Source: Prorocentrum cordatum
Lineage: Eukaryota; Sar; Dinophyceae; Prorocentrales; Prorocentraceae
DNA: 64,000 bases
Assembly (NCBI GenBank): GCA_963575745.1
Contig: CAUYUJ010019949.1
Location: forward strand, 631,964 to 695,963
Direction: 5' to 3'
Every line of letters starts with the position of its first letter. The stretch's first letter is position 1. Below, in pieces: positions 54,163-64,000 of the stretch. The notes beneath the pieces are model-generated. The model made no database searches and had not been told where the DNA came from. It saw only the letters and a list, made by a program, of their open reading frames with translations. The position numbers and the translations under genes were made by a program.

Positions 54163-54305
54163 GCCCAGATCCCAATCTACTTTTGGCGCCTTCCTACTTC
54201 AGGGGCCGACCGGTTTCCTTTCTTCCCTCCTCTTCAGGGAGCGGGCGGAAGCCCGATCTACTTCCAACGCCTTCCTGCTTCATGTTTTTACCCACTTGTT
54301 CCGAA
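54163..54305 (+). repeat. Dispersed repeat, partner of 38.96 kb
   Basis: CCAATCTACTTTTGGCGCCT and CGATCTACTTCCAACGCCTT start its two monomers. Confidence 0.8.
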
Positions 54306-54329
54306 CAGCGTGTACACCTCAAAGCCTAC

Positions 54330-54515
54330 ACCGCTCAGCTTGCACAGTATGCCTTCCACCGCATGGCTTGCAGCGCACATCTTGCACAGCACAGCTTGCA
54401 CCACACGCAGCTTGCACCGCATAGCTTGCACCACACATGGACTGCACCGCATTGCTTGAAGCGCACATAGCTTACACCACATAGCGCGCACCACATCGCA
54501 TACACACCCAGAGTG
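54330..54515. repeat. GCTTGCACCGCACA short repeat
   Basis: Units of about 13 bp (AGCTTGCACCACA, with T/C variants). Minus-strand Cys-rich frames are artefacts. Confidence 0.85.
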
Positions 54516-54519
54516 CAAG

Positions 54520-55560
54520 AGCGCACTGTTTGAGGTCTACGCTGGCAAGTGCTCTTATTCAGGATGACGATTACGAAATGTTCAGGGGGGCTGTCCCGCA
54601 GCGACACCCTGGGCGATGCTTGATAAATTGGTATCCATGCTTGCTCGCGGGCGTCGTCGTCGCCATCGGCAGACAAGTACTACCGATCCGCATAATCAGG
54701 ATGAGCAATTGTCCAAGGTTACCTTTGTATCCTTCCCCTTGGGCCCATCCTGGGCCGCTCTCGCTGGATGCGCCCCGCCTGTAAAGTGTCGGCACGGCCT
54801 TCCAAGGACCCTGCATCCTTACCATGCGTCCTTTGTACACGGGGTGACCGTATGTTCTGCATCGTCACCCCTGCATTTGTCTCGATCGCCATCGCGCATC
54901 ACTCGTCCAGACCCGCTGCTCCAGTCTGCCAGCGGGAGAGGACCGGTGCATCCAGAAGCCCTCGCGCCGTAGCACAGATCACGGCGGAAGGTCTTCCGCC
55001 TCTGTCGCATCGCCAGGCCCCAGGGCCGTGAAAGACAAAATTGCTCGGGGCCAGAGCCAGCTCCAGAGAAGGGGCCGAGATTTCCGGGGCACCCGCTGTG
55101 AGCAAAGATCACGACGTCGGGGGTTTGGGGGAGGTGGGAGAGGTGTAGGTGGAGGCAGAGATGAGGAGGAGGAGGAGGAGGAGGAGGAGGAGGAGGAGGA
55201 GTGGATCCCGAGATCCGACGCGACAAGGCACGACGTGGTGGCGAGACTCCTGACTGGAACTCCCCGCTGGATCGACCCGTGAGGGCCCACGGGGCCCAGG
55301 ACGGGCCGGGGATGCCCGCCGCGTGTTGTCTCACGACGCCAAGATCGGACTCGTCCGCCGACCCCCCCCTCCTCGACCAAGATCCGCTCCCGTGGTCTAT
55401 CCTGGCCGCTTTTCCGGGCTGCGTCCAGCGCCGACCCTGGAAGCCCGGGCGGATTCCGGAAAGTTGATGTTCAGAGGCTAGTTTGCATTGTAAGCGCGCG
55501 TCGCGCATCCCCACCGGCCACTCCAGGAACGATGCCTAGGGAAGCTGCCCTTCTCGGGGG
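54520..55560. other. Intron sequence, no recognised gene
   Basis: Holds the 54.78-kb dispersed repeat and a GGA run at 55160-55200. Confidence 0.5.
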
Positions 55561-56770
55561 AGCGTGGCATCATGCGGATACTTCTGGGCCGATGCCTCTT
55601 GCCTCTCGGATGCCTCTCGGAGACGCTTGGGATGTCTCCTGGGTGCTTCTTGGTGGCCTCTTGGGGACGAGATGAGATGAACACTTTGGGCAGTAGAGAC
55701 GAAATGAGCCAGCGTGGAAGTACGGGGATGAGGCCCGAGCCCCAGAAGATGAGGGGCGGTATCCCAAAGCACTCCCACGCCAACCTCCCATCTCACACGC
55801 GGCGCAGGTCTAAAGCCAAGGCGGGCTCCAGCATCTTGGCCGACCCCTGTACTGGTAAGACGGGCGTTTACGTTCACCAACACGTTGTTTAGCAGCATTG
55901 GAGCCGTCGGATTCCACGTCTTCATTACATTGGGCCGGCAAACTTTCAGGCCGGCCATCGATCGTGTAATTGCCGCAGCCGTTACATGTTGTTACACATC
56001 TGCCTTCCGAGGCGGTAAAGTCCGCGATTCGCAGTTTGTGCCCCTTTGAGGTCACGAAGTATGTCGCGCAGCCGCTCTGGGAATCCAGGGCGCCTCCCTT
56101 CATGAGGCCTGTCTCCCCCACGGCGCTTGCCGAAGCAAGCCGCACACATCCAGCGGGAGGAGGAGGAGGAGGAGGAGGAGGAGGAGGAGGAGGGGGAGGA
56201 GAGGAGGAGGACCAAGCCCAGTGACGAGAAGCGGGTCGGGGAGGGGAGGGCGGGCAGAGGAGGGAGAGGCGGCATCGGGGGCCCGGGCCCGACGGGGAGC
56301 GTCTCGGGGGCCTGGCCTGTGGGGGCCTTCGTGGGGCCCTCTTGGAAGTCTCGGAGGCCTTCTCGGGACCGTCTCGGAGGACATCGACCAAGGAAGACGG
56401 GGGCCTCGATTTGCATCGCCCCTCGCAAGCCTAGAGCCGTCTCTTCGGGCTCTCTTGGGGCGCTCTGGGGCCGTATTGGAGCCCTCTTGGGCCATTCTTG
56501 GGTTTCCCTTAGGCACTCTTGGATCCACCTTGAGGCCTCGGAAAGCAGTCGGATGCGAACAGGCGAGAAGGCCGAAGACATTGCTCTTTACATCGGTTTT
56601 GGATGGATGTAGGCCTCTTTGGGGCGTCCTCGGAATCCCCCAGAACCACTTGGACTCGTCTTGGAGCGGTATTGGGACTTCTTGGAGCATGTTGGAAGCC
56701 ATCTTGAGCGACCCTGCGCTCTTCTGAGCCATCTTGTTGGCCATCAGGGGCTCTCTTGGAGCAATGTTGG
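55560..56770. repeat. CTTGG-type minisatellite, blocks 5 and 6, with unique sequence between
   Basis: Repeat units at 55560-55680 and 56290-56765. The middle part has a GGA run at 56155-56215 and no recognised gene. An (AC) run ends the block at 56798-56812. Confidence 0.8.
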
Positions 56771-57279
56771 GTTATCGTGGGCTCTCTGACTGGGCACACA
56801 CACACACACACCGTCCAGACCAGGGGAGGGGGTAATCAGGGGAAGGGGTCAAGACACTTCTCCCAGGCACATGAGTAGCACCTTAGTCCCAGCATGTCGC
56901 CTAGGAGCGCCACGCATGCATGCCATGTGGCCAGGTGCGCCACGTGTTCCAAATGCTGCAAGTGTGCCACGTGATCCAGCCGCGCCAGGTGCGCCACGCG
57001 CGCGGCGCGCGCAGAGTTTGCCAGATGCGCCACCATCGGATGGACAGCTACGGGGAACCAATACAGAACTCAGGCACCTGGGGCCCCGACCCCAAGGAGC
57101 TCATGATCTTGGATTCCCCTGAAGCGAAGAGAAGGGCGGTTCCTCCAGGGAGCACGAAGCACCAGCACCGATGGACAATTTGCAACATCTTGAGGGAACG
57201 TGGGACACATGAACTCAGACAGAAGAGCGCCCCATGGAAGAGTGCAAAGAGGATGTCGTCGGCAATTGAAGTGATCGCG

Positions 57280-57650
57280 GGATGTCCGCGCATGATCCAG
57301 GTGTCGTCGGAAAGTGCATATTGTGCTTTTTATTGACAGGCGTAGTTGGCCTGCACCCAGCGAGCAACATGTCGCCCCCCCGCAGTCGGGGCGCCCTCGC
57401 ATGCTCCAGATTTGGAGGCAAAGTATGTTTAGTGTTGTTTGTTGGCAGGGATGGTTGGCCTGCGCGCAGCAATCAATCTGCCGCACCCCCTCCCGTCCCT
57501 GTCAAAAGCAAAAACAATGTGGTCGCGGGACGTCTGCGCATGCTCCAGATACGGAGGCAAAGCGCATCAGTATTGGTTTGTTGACAGGGATGGTCTGGGG
57601 GTGGGGAGCATGGGTCCAGGTCGGCTGCCGGTCAGGTGGGGGAGGGGGCG
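57280..57650. repeat. GCGCATG-CTCCAGA minisatellite, block 1
   Basis: Three units of 110-140 bp, each with CGCGCATG.TCCAG.T, GGAAAG or GGCAAAG, and TTGACAGG.....TGG. The same family returns at 59.05-59.66 kb. Confidence 0.8.
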
Positions 57651-57859
57651 TTTAGTAATAGGGATCAGTGATCAAGCCATCTCCGCCCGAAGAACGGCCG
57701 TGTCGCTCACTCCCGCCCGCCCCTCCCACCACAGAAGTAGCACCAGAGCCTCAGCATGAGCATGGGCCGCCATCGACAATGGTCGGGAACAAAGGCAGAC
57801 GCCGGAGAGGTGCGGGACGGCCACGAGGTGCGCCGCGCGTGCCAGGACACCCCCGTCAT

Positions 57860-58690
57860 CGCTGGCAAAGACTGCTGGTGGGTCCAGCGGAGTGAGGCAC
57901 CGCGCAGACCTGAACGGGACCTCGCCGTCCTTGGGAGGTTGCGATCTGCGACATTGTTGTTGGTGGGTCCAGCGGAGTGCGGCACCGCGCAGACTTGAGC
58001 GGGACCTCGCCGTTTTTGGGGGGCTGCGATTTGCGACATTGTCGCCATTGTCGAGGGCTGCTGGTGGGTCCAGCGGAGTGAGGCACCGCGCAGACCTGAG
58101 CGGGACCTCGCCGTCTTTAGGGGGGTGCGATCTGCGACCTTGGGGGTCTGCGAGCTGCGACATTGTCGCTACGTTCGAGGGTTGCTGGTGGGTCCAGCTG
58201 AGTGGGGCACCGCGCAGACTTAAGCAGGACCGCGCCGTCTTTGGGGGGCTGCGATCTGCGACATTGTCGCCACTTTCGAGGGCTGCTGGTGGGTCCAGCG
58301 GAGTGCGGCACCGCGCAGACTTGAGCGGGACCTCGCTGTCCCTGGGGTGTTGCGATCTGCGACATTGTCGCCACTTTCGAGGGCTGTTGGTGGGTCCAGC
58401 GGATTGAGGCACCGCGCAGACTCGAGCGGGACCTCGCCGTCTTTAGGGGGGTTGCGATCTGCGACCTTGGGGGCTGCGAGCTGCGACACTGTCGCCACGT
58501 TCGAGGGTTGCTGGTGGGTCCAGCGGAATGAGGCACTGCGCAGACTTAAGCAGGACCGCGCCGTCTTTGGGAGGCTGGGATCTGCGACATTGTCGCCACT
58601 TTCGAGGGCTGCTGGTGGATCCAGCGGAGTGAGGCACCGCGCAGACTTGAGCGGGACTTCGCAACCCTTGGGTGGGGTGCGAGCTTCACG
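57860..58690. repeat. About 100-bp tandem repeat, eight copies
   Basis: Each copy has GCTGGTGGGTCCAGCGGAGT, GAGGCACCGCGCAGAC and GGGCTGCGATCTGCGACATT. Steps vary from about 90 to 124 bp because some copies carry an extra GCGACCTTGGGGG segment. Confidence 0.92.
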
Positions 58691-59049
58691 AATGGCGCTC
58701 GCAGAGGTAGATGCGCCCATGTCACGTCATTACCTCCGTATAACGTCTCCCAAGCTACTCATGCCCCGCATTGCGCAGGGGTTGGGTACGTCGCCAGGGT
58801 AAGTTTTGGATATTTGTTTTACTTCGTCGAAAATCCGCCCGTAGGGGGACATACCCGACCTAAGCATACGCAGGGGGCGCCATCGACAACCATCGGGAAC
58901 AAGTGCAGACGCCAGCCAGGCGCGCGAAGCCTGCGAGGCGCGCCGCACACGCCAGGCGCTCTATACGGACCAGTTGCGCCACACTCGGCAAGATGCCGAC
59001 CCCCCACCATTCCCACCGAAAGCCAATGAAAAATGACAGCGAAATTGAC

Positions 59050-59665
59050 AGCATTCTGTTTGATGTGCGCAGACATGGATCATGCGCTGGCGCCTCACAA
59101 TTATCTTGCACGTGTGTTTGACAGCGATGGTGGGTCTGCACACGGCAGGAAATATTCCGACCCCCCCCACACATTCGCAGTCTCTGGCAAAGTGCACTTC
59201 GCATTTTATTGAAAAGGATTGTGGGCCGACACACAGCAGGCAATATGCCAGCACCCCCGCCGCCCCTGCCAAAAACTAACGCAAAATGTTCGCGGGGCGC
59301 CCGCGCATGATCCAGATGTTGGTGCAACGTACACTTCGTACTGCTCTTGCAAAGGGATGATGTGAGGCGCTGACACTACGCACAGCAGGCAATGCGCCCC
59401 CCTCCCCCCGTCGTCCCTGTCAAAATCCTGTGCAAAGTGATCGTTGGGCGCCCGCGCATGATCCAGATCTTGGTGCAAAGTGCTATTAGTATCGCTTGTG
59501 ACGGGATGATGGGGAGCCGGCGTTGCACACAGCAGGCAGTACGTTGGCACCCCCGCCATCCGTCATAAACCAATGCAGAGTGAGCACGAGGCGCCCGCGC
59601 ATGATTCAGGTGTTGGTGCAGAGTGCGATGCGCATTGCTGTTTGCAAGGGATGGTGGGGGCGGGG
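59050..59665. repeat. GCGCATG-CTCCAGA minisatellite, block 2
   Basis: Four or five units with CGCCCGCGCATGATCCAGAT and GTTGGTGCAAAGTG. It ends about 150 bases before kinesin exon I. Confidence 0.85.
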
Positions 59666-59812
59666 TTTTGCTCTTCTTGCCAGATCTATGCTTGATAGCC
59701 CGGGGCCCGAAAACGGCATCTGGAGGCCGGATTGGAGGAAAGCATTTGGACAAGAGACAGAACAAGAAGAGAAGTCCGCCTGCCTGGGGGAAGGTGCATC
59801 GACTCCGCGCAG

Positions 59813-59878
59813 AAGAACCGCGCGGTCGCGAGCACGGACATGAATAGCGAGTCCAGCCGCTCACACAGCATCGTCACC
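59813..59878 (+). CDS. Kinesin exon I: switch I
   Basis: The exon encodes KNRAVASTDMNSESSRSHSI and then VT. NxxSSRSH is the kinesin switch I motif that senses the gamma-phosphate; its codons are at 59843-59869. The acceptor is CCGCGCAG|AAG in phase 0. The 3' edge is uncertain: a GT donor is available after ACC (59878), but the frame could continue a few codons into a G-rich stretch. No DLAGSE switch II exon was found downstream in this window. Confidence 0.88.
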
Positions 59879-59999
59879 GTGCGCACGGCGGGGGGGTGGA
59901 GGGCCGGAGGCCGGTGGCAGCGCGCTCTCTGGAGCCCGTCGAGCCGGGCTTGGCGCTGGGCCCACGCCTCAGGAGCCCTGCGACTCGGAGGCGACGATC

Positions 60000-61430
60000 G
60001 AGGGGAATAGCACAGGGGCGGGCATTACGTACACGTCTTCGTCTGGGAGCTTCGCCGAAGGCATGGACCATCGGCACCCCTGGATACGTGAGTTGTTCTC
60101 CCCTGGGTTATTCGCCCCCCTCGTCGCCCCCGAGAGACAGGGGTCCATGCAAACGGGGTCGGTCAGAGCGCCGGGTCTTGCAGCATCCTGCAAAGCCAGG
60201 CAGCCAGGGGTGCACTGACTCGGGCTCGCGCAGGGTCCTGCAGGATCCTGCAAAGCCCCATTCACCCGGGTTTGCATTGACCCGGGTTAGTAGATCCCCG
60301 AACGCCAACACGGGCGTTGGAGGCGGGAGGAGCAGGGGGGAAGGAGCGGGTCAGGGGCATCAGTAGGGGTAGGGGGGGTGATAGGCCCAGGGGGGAACGC
60401 ATCGACCCCCAATCGCCCGTTCTCCGCCGATAGGGGCCCGATTGCCCCACCCCGCTCAGTAACATACACCCCCCCAGCATTCCCCTTCAGAAGGAGGGAG
60501 AAAGGAGAGAAGGAGGAGGAGGAGGAGGAGGAGGAGGAGGAGGAGGAGGGGGAGCAGAAGGAGGAAGAGGAGGAGGAGGAGCAGGACGTGGAAAAGAAGA
60601 AGAAGAAGAAGAACCTTCGCAAACAGCCTCACCCCCGAACAGTTTTGTGCCGATCTCGTAGCAAAGTGCACCGATCATCTGCAACTCCACGGGGCATTCG
60701 CCCCCCCAAAGCCGGTGCCCTCGCCGCAGTCTAGGCCTCCTCCTTTTGGCGAACCTCCCTAATTTCAGTCGAGGTTGATTAGTAGGTCGACCCTGCCAAA
60801 CCAAGGGTACCCTTGTGTCCTATGTTTCGCGACCCACGCCTTCTACATTCCTGTGGCAATCTGGCCCTCGGAAGGGTCTTGTGTCCTCTGGCGTGTCCTC
60901 TCCAATCAGCCCCGACCGTACCCAATTCTCGGATGGGCGCAGGCAAGGACGGTACACGGGCAGCGGCCCGAAAAAGAAAGGTCATGTCATGTCCTGCCGC
61001 CTCCGCAGCCAGTAACACTGCAGCTCGCATCTGGAGATTCGCCTCATTGATCCTCCTCCTCTCTCTTTCACTCGTACGATGGCTATGATGTGGCGTTGTG
61101 CGAAGGTTGGGGGGAGGGGGACTGGGGCTGGGGTTAGGTTCTTGGTTCCCTCTGCCTCCCCTCGTGCGTCAGTGGAGATCCCAGTAGTGCGAAGTCGTCT
61201 CACGTGTTCTTTTGTGGCGAAGCATGTGGCCAGCCATACAGGTGAGCGGAGCGAACCTAAGCGCGCGCAAAGCGCGCGCGTGGTTCTAGTGTCTAACTGG
61301 TGTGTGATCGCGGGCGCGCAGGTCACTTGTAAAGAATCGCTGAGGGAGGGAGGGCGGGCAGGGGCGTTGCTCGTGTTGAAGTGTCGCGCTGTTTTCTCCT
61401 CACATGGATTAGCACGAGGTCGGTCTAAAT
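60000..61430. other. Sequence downstream of exon I, no recognised gene
   Basis: Includes a CCTGCAAAGCC duplication near 60190-60260, a repeat at 60363-60463 that is also at 61803-61903, a GGA/GAA run at 60495-60613 and mixed sequence. No DLAGSE-like motor exon was found. Confidence 0.55.
60363..60463 (+). repeat. Dispersed repeat of about 100 bp, partner at 61.80 kb
   Basis: Shares AGGGGGGAACGCATCGACCC, GCCGATAGGGGCCC and CCCCACCC with 61803-61903. Confidence 0.8.
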
Positions 61431-61431
61431 C

Positions 61432-61629
61432 GGCGGCGAGCCCGGGAGGGAAGTGAGAAGGGGCGGGCCTACTCAGAAAGTTCGGAGGTCCTCCCAGCCT
61501 TCTGCGAGAAGTTTTCTAATCTTCCCCCGAAGACAGAAGACTTCTCAGAAGGTGCGAGGGCCTCTGAGAGGCCCCGCCGCCTTCTGGAAAGGCCTTCTCG
61601 CTCTCACTTTCCCCCCCTCGCTTGCCGCC
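61432..61629. mobile_element. MITE-like element, copy 2
   Basis: About 198 bp. Left end GGCGGCGAGCCCGGGAGGGA; right end CTCACTTTCCCCCCCTCG then CTTGCCGCC, its near complement. The interior is also inverted (AGAAGGTGCGAGGGCCTCTG). No coding capacity and no clear target duplication. Confidence 0.75.
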
Positions 61630-61802
61630 CACTAGCGCCTGCCCCCACCCGTTGCGTCGGTCACGCCGCCGCGGCGCGCCGTCGGTAACCGTTTCGCTTC
61701 GGGTGGGCCTCTCTCTCTGGCTCCAGCATATCCTGCGCCCCGAGCGTCTCCGTCCCAGGAGCGGGCCACAGGCGCCGTTCAGTGTGCCGAGCTCGGGGGC
61801 AA

Positions 61803-61903
61803 CGACCGGGGGGGGACAGGCACAGGGGGGACGCATCGACCCCCAACCACCCAGTGATCGCCGACAGGGGCCCAAGAGCCCCAACCCGCCCAGGAAGGTG
61901 CGG
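61803..61903 (+). repeat. Dispersed repeat, partner of 60.36 kb
   Basis: GACGCATCGACCCCCAACCA and GCCGACAGGGGCCC. It ends about 110 bases before the small frame at 62012. Confidence 0.8.
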
Positions 61904-62011
61904 CTTTGGCATCGGGGGCCCACTGCCGATCTATCGACGATGTATCGCCGATTCCAGGTCGGTGCGCCCCCGTTATGCCAGTCCCCCCTTTATCGTTGCC
62001 CTTCACCAGCA

Positions 62012-62287
62012 ATGACCGGATGCTGCCTCGAGGGAATCTGGTGGTTTGCGGTCGGCGCCGGCCTCGGGGCCTACAACTCCGACCGCCTGAAGCCCTGCAT
62101 GCACAAGACGGGGGTAGAGGTCCACGCGAAGGCAACACCGGCAGTGAGGGAGCTGAAGAAGCAGGCGAGCATGAAGGCGTCGAGCTTAAAAGATGTCGCT
62201 GGCGTGAAGGCAGCAAGTTTCAAAGAGGGAGCCGTGCCGTACGTGCAGTTCGCGAAGGACAAGGTGGGCAGCCTGAGGGGCAAGTGA
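62012..62287 (+). CDS. Small hypothetical protein with one hydrophobic segment
   Basis: A 91-codon frame starting MTGCCLEGIWWFAVGAGLGAY and ending KDKVGSLRGK. It begins with a cysteine pair and a short glycine-rich hydrophobic stretch that could span or dip into a membrane. The rest is lysine- and alanine-rich with loosely repeated segments (VKAASFKEG, MKASSLKDV). Codon use is GC-rich at third positions, like the bestrophin-like gene and unlike the repeats. A CAG lies just before the ATG and could serve as a splice or trans-splice acceptor. I do not recognise the family. It could be a whole small gene or a terminal exon. Confidence 0.5.
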   Translation: MTGCCLEGIWWFAVGAGLGAYNSDRLKPCMHKTGVEVHAKATPAVRELKKQASMKASSLKDVAGVKAASFKEGAVPYVQFAKDKVGSLRGK

Positions 62288-63500
62288 GCGAGCGGCGCTG
62301 ATTGTGGCCCGGGTGAGACGGCGGCAGACCCGCGTTTGCGTCTCGACAGGAGGCTCGTTCCCGGATTGTCTGACTCAGGCGATCTTGTGAACGAGTCGTA
62401 TCGCCCCTTTTTTCAAACCTGGAGGAGCAGGAGGAGGTTCGCAGAAGAAGAAGAAGAAGAGCATGATGATCGACCCACGAACCCGGAAAAGAACATGGAA
62501 ATGTGAGGCATGGCAACGTTTTCAAAACACTTGATTGGGCGACGGGCAAATGCAATGCTGAATGTATCGATTTTGATGTACCGTACCAGAGGTGGTGCTG
62601 TGCCGTGTTGAATTGAGATGCGCCATGCCGCGATTGTGCTCTATAGCGTTGTGGATCGAGTCATCATCGGCATCCTAGTCCTGACCGAACTGATCTGGAT
62701 CTTAAGCTCGAACTGCCTAAGCACACAGCGGCTGTCCCAAAGCTAATTGAAGTGGAAGCGTGCGGGACGTTCAATCAACTCGACTTCAAAATCTGCCTCA
62801 GCTCCAAAAAGGACCGACACGACGCGGGGCACAGGCTCACAGACGCGCCACAGGATGTGCCAGGGGCGCAATTTTTTTTGATCGAGACATCGGAGAAGCA
62901 TGATTACTCGAATTATGTACTTACTCCGTCTCTGCCATAGCTAAACAGGCTATGCGGTATCCCCGGTCGGCTGGACGCGACGGGGCGTTGAAAACCCCCC
63001 GCAAAGTCACGCCCCCTGGGTGGCGTAGGACCTCGAGGGGAAAGGCGCGGCGCGCGCTGCAAGGCACTCAGTTCACCTCCGTGCGACCCCCTCGCACCAG
63101 GGCCACTCCGATCAGGTTGTGTACGGCGTAAGGAAGCCGACTCGCAAGCGGGGGTTAGCGATCCGGTGGACCCAGAGCCTCGCAGATACGAGATTGCAGA
63201 ACACGACCAGGCAGCCCATGAAATACCTGCTGACGGGACGGCCATCCAAGGGCGCTGACCGCATGTATACCCACGTGTCCGCCAACAGGCACAACAAGCA
63301 CACATCAGGGAGTCGGTCACATCATCGGAAAAAGCATGACGTAGAACTCCAAGCATCTCCATGTTCTTGGTCATGATGCGGTGCCGCAGCGCAGCCGCCC
63401 CCTCCCAGCCGACATACCGTTTTGAACTGTGGGGCAGGAGCGGTGTGTCTTGGGTCGGTCAGGCGGCGTGTTGGCTTGATCCAGAACGGCACCTTCAGGG
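62288..63500. other. Sequence with no recognised gene
   Basis: A GAA run at 62447-62461. The frame 62755-62940 (CGTFNQLDFKICLSSKKDR...) has balanced composition but is not recognised. Confidence 0.45.
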
Positions 63501-63825
63501 GCGCAATAGGGGATGCGCCAGGGGATGTGTCAGGGGACGTATCAGAAGACGTGCCTTGGACGTGTCAGGGACCTGACATGGGACGTGCCGAGGCGCGTGC
63601 CATGGGGCGGCCAGAGGACGTCATGCCAAGGGACGTTGCAAGGGGCGCGCAACGGAACGGGTATGGGAAACGCCTGGGGACGAGCCAGGAAGCGACAGAG
63701 GACGAGCCAGGGAACGTGCCACGCCGAGAGGCGTGCTAGTGGACGTGCCAGGGCAAGTCACGCCAGAACGTCGTAAGGGACGCGCCAGGGGACACGCCAG
63801 TGCGCCAGGAGATGCCCTACGGAGG
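63500..63825. repeat. GGGACGTGCCAG short repeat
   Basis: Units of about 15 bp built on GGGGACGTGCCA with many variants. Confidence 0.85.
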
Positions 63826-63859
63826 GCGTAGTCGAACTGCGACGCACTCTACTGCGCAA

Positions 63860-64000
63860 AGCGTTTCGCTCGAGACATCCTCAACAAATCCTCATGTTAG
63901 ACATCCGCTTGGGCAACCTGGACACGTGAACACAAGCTTTTCGCTCGAGACGTCCTCAACATATCCTCATGCCAGACATCCGACTGGGCGAACTGGACAC
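63860..64000. repeat. 75-bp tandem repeat running off the window
   Basis: TTTCGCTCGAGACATCCTCAAC at about 63863 and TTTCGCTCGAGACGTCCTC at about 63938; both are followed by ATCCTCATG..AGACATCCG and GAACTGGACAC or close variants. Confidence 0.9.

Larger units (their letters stand above)
2941..59890 (+). other. Kinesin-14-like motor gene, nine visible exons over about 57 kb
   Basis: This is the span of a split gene for a microtubule motor of the kinesin-14 (neck-before-motor) type. Conceptual joining of nine exons gives, in order: a coiled-coil neck ending in LKGNIRVF, the VRVRP strand, a linker, KWYEFDQV, the P-loop [11 protein letters not shown], the EIYNEIIRDLL helix, the VPGL strand and the switch I motif NSESSRSHS. 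The phases agree at all eight junctions. Intron lengths are about 1.7, 6.5, 4.3, 4.2, 2.9, 21.8, 6.9 and 7.9 kb. Donors read GC, GT, GA, GT, GC, GA, GT, GA; all acceptors are AG and seven are followed by G or C. Switch II (DLAGSE) and the end of the motor were not found before base 64000, so the gene runs off the window. Kinesin-14 motors usually walk toward microtubule minus ends; that role is inferred from family membership. Confidence 0.88.

Noticed and set aside
62752-62940. Frame of about 62 codons (NQLDFKICLSSKK...)
   Set aside because: Balanced composition but no start context, no recognised family and no splice logic; left as unassigned.

Overview
The window looks like nuclear DNA of a dinoflagellate; the genus cannot be fixed from sequence alone. 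Four things point there. (1) A kinesin gene is split into small exons by very long introns whose 5' splice sites are a mix of GT, GC and GA, with AG, mostly AG|G, at the 3' side. (2) A 22-nt copy of the dinoflagellate spliced leader (20 of 22 bases match) sits at the head of a LINE. (3) Several decayed retroelements are present. (4) The DNA is GC-rich and crowded with satellites and simple repeats. Most long open frames here are translations of repeats and are not listed as genes.

The organising feature is one plus-strand gene, a kinesin-14-like motor. Nine exons were found (about 2.94, 4.74, 11.34, 15.71, 19.93, 22.93, 44.82, 51.79 and 59.81 kb). At all eight junctions the reading phase matches, and the joined peptide runs in kinesin order from the neck through the P-loop to switch I. 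About 0.65 kb of coding sequence occupies about 57 kb. The 5' stalk and the rest of the motor (switch II onward) are not visible and probably lie outside.

Everything else lies in its introns. Intron 2 (4.8-11.3 kb) holds a 3.8-kb palindrome built of a 99-bp satellite and a TAGCA array. Intron 3 (11.4-15.7 kb) has GA-rich DNA and a 1.6-kb GTGCGC tract. Intron 4 (15.8-19.9 kb) carries a reverse-transcriptase relic ending in a 154-bp palindrome. Intron 5 holds a 42-bp x10 array. Intron 6 (23.0-44.8 kb, the largest) holds an SL-capped LINE, a minus-strand RT element of another type, a second plus-strand RT element with an unusually ordered RNase H, and an intact intronless bestrophin-like gene. 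Intron 7 (44.9-51.8 kb) has a 27-bp satellite, a truncated LINE 3' end, a MITE-like element and a nested cruciform. Intron 8 (51.9-59.8 kb) has minisatellites and RNase H and other repeat fragments. Past the last exon lie another MITE-like copy, a small plus-strand ORF (91 aa) and more minisatellites.

The two coding units most likely to be expressed are the kinesin and the bestrophin-like channel. The retroelement frames are interrupted, except for one long RT frame at 36.3-38.4 kb and one RNase H frame at 48.4-49.8 kb. Splice sites, expression and assembly continuity are inferred from sequence only.
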